From Bacillota bacterium (GTDB lineage: Bacteria > Bacillota > Clostridia > Lachnospirales > Lachnospiraceae), in the NCBI GenBank assembly GCA_023411225.1, contig JAEYPA010000091.1, forward strand, positions 1-21,635: a stretch of 21,635 nt of DNA. Reading direction: 5' to 3'. This document shows, piece after piece, positions 14,763 through 21,635 of the stretch. The notes below the pieces were generated by a model that saw nothing but the letters and a program-made list of their open reading frames with translations, did no database searches and was not told the origin of the DNA. Every line of letters begins with the position of its first letter. Position 1 is the first letter of the stretch. Both the position numbers and the translations under genes were made by a program.

Positions 14763-16214
14763 ATGAATGCATTAAATCAATATGATTTGCCAATTTCCAA
14801 GGCATTAGAAGAACAAAAGCTCAATAGGTTGGTACATTTTGATGTACCGGGGCATAAAGGTGGGCGAGGTAATAAGGATTTGAAGAATTTTCTTGGAGAT
14901 ACCTGCGTAAAGTTGGATGTGAATTCAATGAAACCACTGGACAATTTATGTCATCCTTCCTCTGTTATTAAAGAGGCTCAGGAACTTGCTGCCGAGGCAT
15001 TTCATGCTGATAATGCGTTCTTTATCGTGAATGGTACGACTGCAGCTGTACAGGCTATGATTATGTCTGTCTGTAAAGCAGGAGATAAAGTGATTATGCC
15101 AAGAAATGTACATAGATCTGCCATTAATGCACTGGTAGTAAACGGAGCATTACCTATTTATGTGAATCCAGGAATCAATAAACATCTTGGAATTCCTCTT
15201 GGTATGTCCTTAGAGAATGTAAAGCAAGCCATTATCGAGAATCCAGATGCAAAAGCAATCTTAGTGAATAATCCAACCTACTATGGAATTTGTTCAGATT
15301 TGCGTTCCATCGTAGAGTTTGCTCATGATCATGGTATGTTAGTATTAGTAGATGAAGCCCATGGAACCCATTTTTACTTTGGTGAAGATTTGCCGATATC
15401 TGCTATGGCAGCCGGTGCTGATATGTCAGCTGTAAGCATGCATAAAACAGGTGGTTCCCTTACTCAAAGTTCTCTATTATTAACAAGAGATACAGTAAAT
15501 GGGGATTATGTCAGACAGGTGATTAATCTGACGCAAACCACTAGTGCCTCCTATCTATTGTTATCTTCCTTAGATATTGCCAGACGTAACTTGAGCCTTC
15601 ATGGAAAGGAATTATTTCAGAAAACCTTGGATTACTCTAACTATGCCCGGGACGAGATTAATAAGTTAGGTGGCTATTATGCTTTCGCAGATGAATTAGT
15701 AAATGGGGATACAATATTTGCCTTTGATAAAACAAAGCTTTCTATACATACTAGAGATATTGGACTTGCTGGGATTGAAGTATATGACCTGTTAAGGGAC
15801 GAATATGGGATTCAGATTGAATTTGGAGATATTGGTAATATTCTTGCCATTGTATCTTCCGGAGATAGAAATCTAGAAATAGAACGACTTATTGCTGCAT
15901 TATCTGAGATTAAGCGATTATATCAACGAGATAAGGCAGGGTTATTTGATCATGAATATATTAATCCACAAATTGTAAAAGGTCCACAGGAAGCATTTTA
16001 TGGAAATAAGATATCTATGCCTATGATGAAAAGTCAGGGTAGAATTTGTGGAGAATTTGTCATGTGTTATCCTCCTGGAATTCCAATATTGGCTCCAGGT
16101 GAGAGAATTACCGCAGATATATTAAATCACATCCATTATGCGAAGGAAAAAGGTTGCTTTATGACAGGAACTGAGGATATGACTATGGAATCTATTAATG
16201 TACTGGAGGATTGA
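14763..16214 (+). CDS. speA: Orn/Lys/Arg decarboxylase, probably arginine decarboxylase
   Basis: This is a PLP fold-I amino acid decarboxylase, 483 residues, the size of Bacillus-type SpeA (about 490). Motifs are HFDVPGHKGG (25-34), a PLP-phosphate site NGTTAAVQAM (90-99), DEAHGTH (197-203) and the PLP lysine K228 in SMHKTGGS. The C-terminal domain has CYPPGIPILAPGERI, typical of this family. Substrate is inferred: the ureohydrolase two genes on implies agmatine, hence arginine, but lysine or ornithine cannot be excluded. The ATG at 14763 follows AGAGGTG; an in-frame ATG at 14730 lacks a good RBS. First gene of the operon; the RBS of the next gene lies in its last codons. Confidence 0.9.
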   Translation: MNALNQYDLPISKALEEQKLNRLVHFDVPGHKGGRGNKDLKNFLGDTCVKLDVNSMKPLDNLCHPSSVIKEAQELAAEAFHADNAFFIVNGTTAAVQAMIMSVCKAGDKVIMPRNVHRSAINALVVNGALPIYVNPGINKHLGIPLGMSLENVKQAIIENPDAKAILVNNPTYYGICSDLRSIVEFAHDHGMLVLVDEAHGTHFYFGEDLPISAMAAGADMSAVSMHKTGGSLTQSSLLLTRDTVNGDYVRQVINLTQTTSASYLLLSSLDIARRNLSLHGKELFQKTLDYSNYARDEINKLGGYYAFADELVNGDTIFAFDKTKLSIHTRDIGLAGIEVYDLLRDEYGIQIEFGDIGNILAIVSSGDRNLEIERLIAALSEIKRLYQRDKAGLFDHEYINPQIVKGPQEAFYGNKISMPMMKSQGRICGEFVMCYPPGIPILAPGERITADILNHIHYAKEKGCFMTGTEDMTMESINVLED

Positions 16215-16216
16215 TA

Positions 16217-17062
16217 ATGGAATTATGGTATACAGATCAGCATACAGATAACGTACATTTCTCTATGAAGGTGGAAAAACAGCTTGTAAGTAAGGAAAGC
16301 TATTATCAGCAAATAGACCTTCTCAAAACTTATGATTACGGTAAAGTTCTTGTCTTGGATGGGGAACTTATGATTACCGAGAGAGATGAGTTCATCTACC
16401 ATGAAATGGCAGTGCATGTTCCTATGGCAGTGCATAGAGATGTTCATAAGGTGTTAGTAATTGGTGGTGGAGATGGCGGTTCTGTACGAGAATTAGTGAA
16501 ATATAAAAGTATTGAGAGAATAGATGTTGTTGAAGTGGACGAAGAGGTTGTCAATGTATGTATGAATTATTTTCCGGAGACCTCATGTAAACTTCAGGAT
16601 GATCGGGTTCATATTTATTTTGAAGAAGGAATTCGTTATGTTCGCGGGGTGTATGAGGAATATGATTTGATTATTGTTGACTGTTCTGATCCTTATGGTC
16701 CTGCAGAAGGCTTATTTACGAAAGAGTTCTATGGAATCTGCTGGAAGGCGCTAAAAGAGGACGGAGTTTTGATTAATCAACATGAGAGCCCTTATTATAA
16801 GCAACATGCCAGAAGTGTTCAGTTGGCCCATAAACATATCAAATCAGCATTTACTTATAGTACTGTGTATCAGTGTCACATTCCATCCTATCCATCAGGA
16901 CATTGGCTATTTGGTTTTGCATCAAAACGTTATGATCCTATTGCAGATTTGGATGCAGATAAATGGAATCAATTAGAGATTAAGACAAGATATTACAATA
17001 CTGATTTACATAAAGGGGCATTTTATTTGCCTAATTACGTCAAGGAGCTATTGGAACTATGA
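16217..17062 (+). CDS. speE: Spermidine synthase-family aminopropyltransferase
   Basis: The family moves an aminopropyl group from decarboxylated S-adenosylmethionine to putrescine, or in some bacteria to agmatine. The 281-residue protein has LDGELMITERDEFIYHEM (48-65), nucleotide-binding GGGDGGSVREL (83-93), VVEVDEEVV (104-112) and VDCSDPYGPAEGLF (154-167, catalytic Asp region). GGAGGA inside the speA end precedes the ATG at 16217. Its stop overlaps the speB start. No speD (the enzyme making decarboxylated SAM) is in this operon or window, although another aminopropyl route is present; the real donor and acceptor are therefore uncertain. Confidence 0.92.
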   Translation: MELWYTDQHTDNVHFSMKVEKQLVSKESYYQQIDLLKTYDYGKVLVLDGELMITERDEFIYHEMAVHVPMAVHRDVHKVLVIGGGDGGSVRELVKYKSIERIDVVEVDEEVVNVCMNYFPETSCKLQDDRVHIYFEEGIRYVRGVYEEYDLIIVDCSDPYGPAEGLFTKEFYGICWKALKEDGVLINQHESPYYKQHARSVQLAHKHIKSAFTYSTVYQCHIPSYPSGHWLFGFASKRYDPIADLDADKWNQLEIKTRYYNTDLHKGAFYLPNYVKELLEL

Positions 17063-17913
17063 TGGAGAAGAACATACATACCTTTATCGGCTGTGATAGT
17101 GCTTATGAAATGAGCAAGTTGGTGCTATTCGGGGCAGGCTATGATGGCACCACCTCTTATCGGCCGGGGACTAGATTTGCAGGACAAGCGATAAGAAATG
17201 AAAGTTATGGGTTAGAAAGTTACAGTGTCTATCAGGATAAGGACTTGCTAGATTATAACATCTTTGACGCTGGTGAACTGGAACTTCCTTTTGGTGGAGC
17301 AGAGCGTCCTCTTAAGCAGATTACCGTTTTTATAGAAGAAGTATTAAGGGATGGCAAGATTCCTTTTATGATTGGCGGGGAACACCTGGTTACCTTAGGT
17401 GCGGTAAGAGCGGTATCTAAGCAGTACCCGGATTTACATATCATTCATTTTGATGCCCATGCAGATCTAAGAGAGGATTATCTAGGAGAGACTTTGTCTC
17501 ACGCATGTGTCATAAGGAGATGTCATGAGCTACTAGGAGATGAAAGAATCTTTCAGTTTGGCATAAGAAGTGGGGACAGAGAGGAATTTAGATGGGGAAA
17601 GGAACATGTATCTACTAATTTATTTAATTTTGAAGGCTTGAAGGAAACTGTGGAAAAACTGGGAGATATACCAATATATTTTACATTAGACTTGGATGTA
17701 TTAGATCCATCTATCTTTCCAGGAACAGGAACCCCAGAAGCAGGAGGAGTAAGTTTTAAAGAGCTTATGGCGGCTTTACATATAGTTTCTGGGTGTAACA
17801 TTGTAGGATTAGATGTGACAGAACTATCTCCGGTTTATGACCAAAGTGGATGTTCTACAGCAGTAGCTTGTAAGATTATAAGAGAATTATTACTTTACGT
17901 AGGAGGGAAATAG
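17059..17913 (+). CDS. speB: Agmatinase-family ureohydrolase
   Basis: The enzyme releases urea from agmatine to give putrescine, or from N1-aminopropylagmatine to give spermidine. The 284-residue protein keeps all six Mn ligands of the arginase fold: H109 (GGEH), D132, H134 and D136 (HFDAHADLRED), D211 and D213 (FTLDLDVLDP), plus VTELSP near the C-terminus. Translation is coupled to speE by an ATGA overlap (ATGATG; either ATG could be used). As the operon has both an aminopropyltransferase and a carboxyaminopropyl route, its substrate may be agmatine or an aminopropylated agmatine. Which one cannot be read from sequence alone. Confidence 0.92.
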   Translation: MMEKNIHTFIGCDSAYEMSKLVLFGAGYDGTTSYRPGTRFAGQAIRNESYGLESYSVYQDKDLLDYNIFDAGELELPFGGAERPLKQITVFIEEVLRDGKIPFMIGGEHLVTLGAVRAVSKQYPDLHIIHFDAHADLREDYLGETLSHACVIRRCHELLGDERIFQFGIRSGDREEFRWGKEHVSTNLFNFEGLKETVEKLGDIPIYFTLDLDVLDPSIFPGTGTPEAGGVSFKELMAALHIVSGCNIVGLDVTELSPVYDQSGCSTAVACKIIRELLLYVGGK

Positions 17914-17916
17914 AGT

Positions 17917-19116
17917 ATGGGTAGAGCGTTAATTATAGGAGCTGGTGGAGTTGCCAGTGTAGTAGTACATAAATGTTGTCAAAATGACAGTGTGTTTGAA
18001 GAAATCTGTATAGCTAGCCGTACCAAATCTAAGTGTGACGCATTGGCAGAAAGCTGTAAGAATACAAAGACAAAGATTACAACAGCTCAGGTAGATGCAG
18101 ATCATGTACCAGAGTTAGTTGCTTTAATTAAGGAATATAAGCCTGATATTGTGATTAATGTAGCACTGCCTTATCAGGATTTAACCATTATGGATGCATG
18201 CTTAGAGACTAAGACAGATTACATGGATACTGCTAATTATGAGCCAATAGATACTGCCAAATTTGAATATAGTTGGCAATGGGCATATAGGGAGCGTTTT
18301 GAAAAAGCAGGAATTACTGCTTTATTAGGTTGTGGTTTTGACCCAGGAGTAACCGGTGTATTCTCTGCCTATGCTATGAAGCATTACTTTGATGAGATTC
18401 ATGAGATTGACATCCTTGATTGTAATGGTGGTGACCATGGGTACCCATTTGCCACCAATTTTAATCCAGAGATTAATATCAGAGAGGTCAGTGCTAAAGG
18501 AAGCTACTGGGAGAATGGACATTGGGTGGAGACGGAACCAATGGAAATTAAGAGAGTTTATAATTTTGATCAGGTTGGAGAGAAGGATATGTACCTGCTT
18601 CATCACGAGGAACTTGAGTCTCTTGGTATTAATATACCTGGGATTAAACGAATTCGCTTCTTTATGACCTTTGGACAAAGCTATCTTACTCATCTAAAAT
18701 GTCTGGAGAATGTCGGAATGACATCTATTGAACCTATAGAATTCGAAGGAAAGCAGATAGTACCGCTACAGTTTTTAAAGGCAGTCCTTCCTGACCCATC
18801 CACTCTTGGACCACGTACTGTGGGGAAAACCAACATTGGATGTATCTTTAAGGGAATCAAGAATGGTAAAGAAAAAACTTATTATGTTTATAATATCTGT
18901 GACCATCAGGAGTGCTATAAAGAAGTTGGCTCTCAGGCTATCTCTTATACGACAGGGGTGCCGGCAATGATTGGAGCAATGATGGTGATGACAGGTCTTT
19001 GGAAGAAACCTGGGGTTTATAATGTGGAAGAGTTTGACCCAGATCCATTTATGGATGCTTTAAATCAATGGGGGCTTCCTTGGATTGAGAACTTTAATCC
19101 AGTGCTAGTAGATTAA
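17917..19116 (+). CDS. Carboxynorspermidine/carboxyspermidine dehydrogenase (saccharopine dehydrogenase family)
   Basis: The family condenses L-aspartate semialdehyde with a diamine and reduces the imine with NADPH, giving carboxyspermidine or carboxynorspermidine. At 399 residues it has the Rossmann motif IIGAGGVASVV (6-16), a basic stretch after the second strand (SRTKSK), INVALPYQDL, DTANYEP, and GCGFDPGVTGVFSAYA, all typical of this branch rather than of true saccharopine dehydrogenase. The adjoining decarboxylase confirms the pathway. The ATG has AGGAGGG about 9 bases upstream and lies 3 bases after the speB stop. The diamine could be putrescine, diaminopropane or agmatine. Confidence 0.93.
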   Translation: MGRALIIGAGGVASVVVHKCCQNDSVFEEICIASRTKSKCDALAESCKNTKTKITTAQVDADHVPELVALIKEYKPDIVINVALPYQDLTIMDACLETKTDYMDTANYEPIDTAKFEYSWQWAYRERFEKAGITALLGCGFDPGVTGVFSAYAMKHYFDEIHEIDILDCNGGDHGYPFATNFNPEINIREVSAKGSYWENGHWVETEPMEIKRVYNFDQVGEKDMYLLHHEELESLGINIPGIKRIRFFMTFGQSYLTHLKCLENVGMTSIEPIEFEGKQIVPLQFLKAVLPDPSTLGPRTVGKTNIGCIFKGIKNGKEKTYYVYNICDHQECYKEVGSQAISYTTGVPAMIGAMMVMTGLWKKPGVYNVEEFDPDPFMDALNQWGLPWIENFNPVLVD

Positions 19117-19129
19117 AGGAGTAATGCAG

Positions 19130-20290
19130 ATGAATATGCAGAATGTACCTACACCCTGTTATGTGATTGATAGGGAGAAGCTAAGAAGTAATCTAAACCT
19201 TCTTAACCGGATACAAGAGGAGACTGGAGCTAAGATTCTATTAGCACAGAAGGCCTTTTCTAGCTATTATTTTTACCCGGAGATAGGAAAATACCTGGCT
19301 GGAACAACAGCCAGTGGCTTATATGAGGCTAGGTTAGGATATGAAGAGATGAGTGGCAAAGAGGTTCATGTCTATGCTCCGGCTTATAGGGAGGGTGATG
19401 TGAAAGCGCTGCTTCCTATTTGTGACCATATGATCTTTAATACTCCAAATCAGTGGAATACTTTTCAACCAATTATAAATGGTTGGAATGGGAAAAAGCC
19501 AAGTTTTGGACTTCGTATTAATCCGGAGTATTCAGAAATAGAAACAGATATTTACAATCCTTGCTTTACCAATTCTAGATTAGGAACCACCCTTGATATA
19601 TTTGAGAAGGCTATAGCTGAGAAAAAACTAGTGTTAGGTGGAGAGAATGGAGTGGAAGGGCTTCATTTTCACACTTTATGTGAGCAAAATGCGGATGTTC
19701 TGAAAAGAACCCTAAAGATAGTGGAAGAGAAGTTCGGTAGATATTTTAAGGCGATAAAATGGATCAATTTTGGTGGAGGACATCATATCACACGGAAGGA
19801 CTATGAGGTAGAGACACTCATAAGCTGTATTAAGAGTATAAAAGATACCTATGGAGTGCAGGTGTACTTAGAGCCGGGGGAAGCAGTTGCTTTAAACGCA
19901 GGCTATCTAGTAGCTACTGTACTTGATATTATGGTGAATGGTATGGAGATTGCTATATTGGATACCTCAGCTGCCTGTCATATGCCAGATGTTATAGAGA
20001 TGCCTTATAGACCAGAGGTTATTAATGCTGGGAAGCCTAAGGAGAAACCTTATACCTACCGTCTTGCTGGACCAACCTGCTTGGCTGGAGATGTAATCGG
20101 GGATTATTCCTTTGATTATCCTCTTCATGTTGGAGATCGAGTAATCTTCTGTGATATGGCTATTTACAGCATGGTAAAGAATAATACCTTTAACGGTATG
20201 CCCCTTCCGGGAATTGCAGTCATGGAAGAGGGTAGTGTTAAAATGATTAAAGAATTTGGATATCAGGATTTTAAAGAACGATTGTCATAG
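19130..20290 (+). CDS. nspC: Carboxynorspermidine/carboxyspermidine decarboxylase
   Basis: This PLP alanine-racemase-fold enzyme removes the carboxyl group from the product of the preceding dehydrogenase to give (nor)spermidine or a related polyamine. The protein, about 386 residues, has the PLP lysine K41 in LAQKAFS, GLHFHTLCEQN, the phosphate-binding NFGGGHHIT, YLEPGEA, DTSAACHMPDVIEMPYRP-type sequence, the active-site cysteine region GPTCLAGDVIGDY, and a final YSMVKNNTFNG. The ATG at 19130 is preferred to one at 19124 because GGAG would otherwise be only 2 bases away. Last gene of the operon, followed by a strong terminator. Confidence 0.93.
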   Translation: MNMQNVPTPCYVIDREKLRSNLNLLNRIQEETGAKILLAQKAFSSYYFYPEIGKYLAGTTASGLYEARLGYEEMSGKEVHVYAPAYREGDVKALLPICDHMIFNTPNQWNTFQPIINGWNGKKPSFGLRINPEYSEIETDIYNPCFTNSRLGTTLDIFEKAIAEKKLVLGGENGVEGLHFHTLCEQNADVLKRTLKIVEEKFGRYFKAIKWINFGGGHHITRKDYEVETLISCIKSIKDTYGVQVYLEPGEAVALNAGYLVATVLDIMVNGMEIAILDTSAACHMPDVIEMPYRPEVINAGKPKEKPYTYRLAGPTCLAGDVIGDYSFDYPLHVGDRVIFCDMAIYSMVKNNTFNGMPLPGIAVMEEGSVKMIKEFGYQDFKERLS

Positions 20291-20295
20291 ACAAG

Positions 20296-20332
20296 AAGGT
20301 ACAACATGAAACCTGTGTTGTACCTTTTTTTA
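20296..20332 (+). terminator. Terminator of the polyamine operon
   Basis: AAGGTACAACA (20296-20306) pairs with TGTTGTACCTT (20316-20326), running into a run of T. Confidence 0.9.
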
Positions 20333-20547
20333 TATAATGCTTTATTGGCAATGTTCTTTACCCACTCTGAGTAAAATAAGTGGAAAATGATTGCTTTTAC
20401 TGAACAATTGATAGGTAGATACTTTACCAGTGATAAAGGTTTCTGCGATTATTATAGAAAAATTGTAGATTAAGAGAAGTAATATCAAAAATCAACTACG
20501 AATGCGAACAGAAAATTAAAAAATTTCACATCAATCTATTCTTTTCA

Positions 20548-20561
20548 TATAGTAAACTATA
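20548..20561 (+). promoter_or_regulatory. Palindrome TATAGT-AA-ACTATA upstream of the DUF2935 gene
   Basis: A perfect 6-bp inverted repeat with 2-base spacer lies 21 bases before the start codon. It also contains TATAGT, usable as a -10, so it could be an operator over a promoter. The remainder of 20333-20582 is AT-rich, with nothing else recognised. Confidence 0.35.
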
Positions 20562-20582
20562 GAAGATCTTTGGAGGTTGTGA

Positions 20583-21503
20583 ATGTTATCAAATAGTGAA
20601 TACGCACGACAATCCCTGGAATTACATTTATTCTTTGGAAGGATTATGAAAGAACATTCCTTCTTTTTAGAGTTGGGGTTCACACCAAAAGATAATAACT
20701 TTACAAAACAGGCAGATGAGTTTCGTACCGCGTTTGATCAGCTGTTAAGAGATGTTGTTTCAGTTTCAGATGGTATCGTAAGTTCAGATGTCATTAAATC
20801 TGGTGAGGCGTTCACGCCGTATACCGTGAATGCTGAGATGGCTTCTGCATATTTTACAGGGATTAAAATACCAATCGAAATTACAAAAGCGGAAATGGAT
20901 TTGATGGGTTCTAGAAATCGTCCTGTAAACCGAAGGATTGATCAAATTGTATATGATCTCAATGAAAGAGCTATAGAATTAGTATCTTTACTGATTAAAT
21001 TTAAATCTTTAATCTTATCAAATGTGTTGGCGTGTAAAATGTTTACCGTGAACTATCCTTTACTTATTGATCATATCATGCGTGAAGCCAAATTATATCT
21101 AAAAATGCTTCAACAGTTACAAAGCGGAGAAAGATTCGATATAGAAAAGGAAGCTTTAGAACAGGAAGAATTCTGGAATCGAATTATGGCAGAACACGCT
21201 AAATTTATCCGTGGCTTACTTGATCCATCTGAGGAAGATTTAATCAAGACGGCTAATAACTTTGGAAATGAATTTGACCAGTTGACAAAAGAAGCAAAAG
21301 CTGCCATGGATAATTCCTATTCAGCTGAAAGGGTAACAGAGGAAAGTCTGGCTGCAACCAAAGAAATCCGCGATTTTAAAACTCAAGGAACAAAAGGTAT
21401 CCTTGAGTGTAAAGTCAAATCTATTATAATTCCTTTGTTAGGAGATCATACGATTCGAGAAGCAAATCATTTTTTGAGGTTATTGAAAAGCTTATCAAGG
21501 TAA
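20583..21503 (+). CDS. DUF2935 protein, two-domain helical, metal-binding-like
   Basis: This 306-residue protein is nearly all helical and consists of two similar halves. Half 1 has LELHLFFGRIMKEHSFFLELG (from residue 12) and later LIDHIMREAKLYLKML (161-176). Half 2 has EEFWNRIMAEHAKFIRGLL (195-213) and later LGDHTIREANHFLRLL (286-301). The repeated E...RIMxEH and DHxxREAxxxL patterns place Glu and His so that each half could form a four-helix bundle with a metal site. This is the DUF2935 family of clostridia and bacilli, whose function is not known to me. GGAGG lies 6 bases before the ATG. It is a single gene with its own terminator. Confidence 0.85.
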   Translation: MLSNSEYARQSLELHLFFGRIMKEHSFFLELGFTPKDNNFTKQADEFRTAFDQLLRDVVSVSDGIVSSDVIKSGEAFTPYTVNAEMASAYFTGIKIPIEITKAEMDLMGSRNRPVNRRIDQIVYDLNERAIELVSLLIKFKSLILSNVLACKMFTVNYPLLIDHIMREAKLYLKMLQQLQSGERFDIEKEALEQEEFWNRIMAEHAKFIRGLLDPSEEDLIKTANNFGNEFDQLTKEAKAAMDNSYSAERVTEESLAATKEIRDFKTQGTKGILECKVKSIIIPLLGDHTIREANHFLRLLKSLSR

Positions 21504-21508
21504 GAGAG

Positions 21509-21542
21509 GGCCTGTTGAAGTTGATTCAACAGGCTATCTTTT
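21509..21542 (+). terminator. Terminator of the DUF2935 gene and target of intron insertion
   Basis: GCCTGTTGAA (21511-21520) pairs perfectly with TTCAACAGGC (21526-21535) around GTTGA, followed by TATCTTTT. The group II intron begins 10 bases after the stem. Confidence 0.9.
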
Positions 21543-21545
21543 GTC

Positions 21546-21635
21546 GTGCGCCCGGCGGGCGCACGTTCTTATGGAGTGAAAGTCTCCTAATCCGCCCGGT
21601 GATGGGAAGGATTTAGCCAATGGCAAGGGTGTTGT
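21546..21635 (+). mobile_element. Group II intron 5' end, class C-like, partial
   Basis: The sequence starts GTGCGCCCGGC, the GUGYG boundary of bacterial group II introns, and makes the first domain I stem GTGCGCCC/GGGCGCAC. A small hairpin GGAG-TGAAAGT-CTCC follows, and then GGCAAGGGTGTTGT, close to the CGCAAGGGUGUC block of class C introns. Insertion just behind a rho-independent terminator is the known target preference of that class. The intron continues past the window, so the reverse transcriptase and domains II-VI are not seen. The host gene is intact because the intron lies downstream of its terminator. Confidence 0.85.

Noticed and set aside
18325..18693. Opposite-strand and alternate-frame ORFs inside the carboxyspermidine dehydrogenase
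   Set aside because: The enclosing gene is complete and recognisable; the shadow frames have no motifs.

Overview
The window reads as chromosome of a low-GC anaerobic Firmicute, most likely a Lachnospiraceae-type clostridium. The evidence is AT-rich intergenic DNA, strong GGAGG-type ribosome binding sites, a FeoA/FeoB ferrous-iron system, a hexameric glutamate dehydrogenase and a clostridial-style polyamine operon. This placement is inferred from gene content, not from a marker gene.

Region 1 (1 to about 4003) is the right end of an integrated mobile element. It starts with a lysis cassette (r1t-type holin, then a zinc amidase with an SH3 domain) closed by a terminator. A roughly 400-base spacer follows, holding a 39-residue membrane peptide on the minus strand. 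Next comes a compact plus-strand module: a possible ribbon-helix-helix protein, an FtsK/HerA-type ATPase with an N-terminal hydrophobic segment, an HUH rolling-circle initiator overlapping it by ATGA, and a small OB-like protein that may bind single-stranded DNA. A minus-strand lipoprotein with its own promoter lies between this module and the junction. The element cuts feoB: the ferrous iron permease reads normally to its conserved ...ALTMCM segment, then runs into element DNA and stops after 8 foreign residues. The left end, the integrase and the 3' part of feoB lie outside the window.

Region 2 (about 4004 to 8000) is host DNA: the feoB 5' part, feoA and a small hypothetical gene on the minus strand; an ADP-ribosylglycohydrolase-family gene on the plus strand; and a minus-strand cysteine amidase (Amidase_6 type).

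Region 3 (8000 to 14480) holds nrdA-nrdB, a class Ia ribonucleotide reductase preceded by two candidate NrdR boxes 31 bp apart; gdhA with a good sigma-A promoter; a convergent short-chain dehydrogenase; and a small zinc-ribbon protein.

Region 4 (14660 to 20332) is a five-gene polyamine operon with one promoter and one terminator: Orn/Lys/Arg decarboxylase (speA-like), spermidine synthase (speE), agmatinase-family ureohydrolase (speB), carboxy(nor)spermidine dehydrogenase and carboxy(nor)spermidine decarboxylase. It combines an aminopropyltransferase with the aspartate-semialdehyde-dependent route, so the actual pathway is open.

Region 5 (20333 to the end) holds a DUF2935 protein made of two similar halves and its terminator. 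Ten bases after the terminator hairpin is the 5' end of a group II intron (class C by placement), which runs out of the window.
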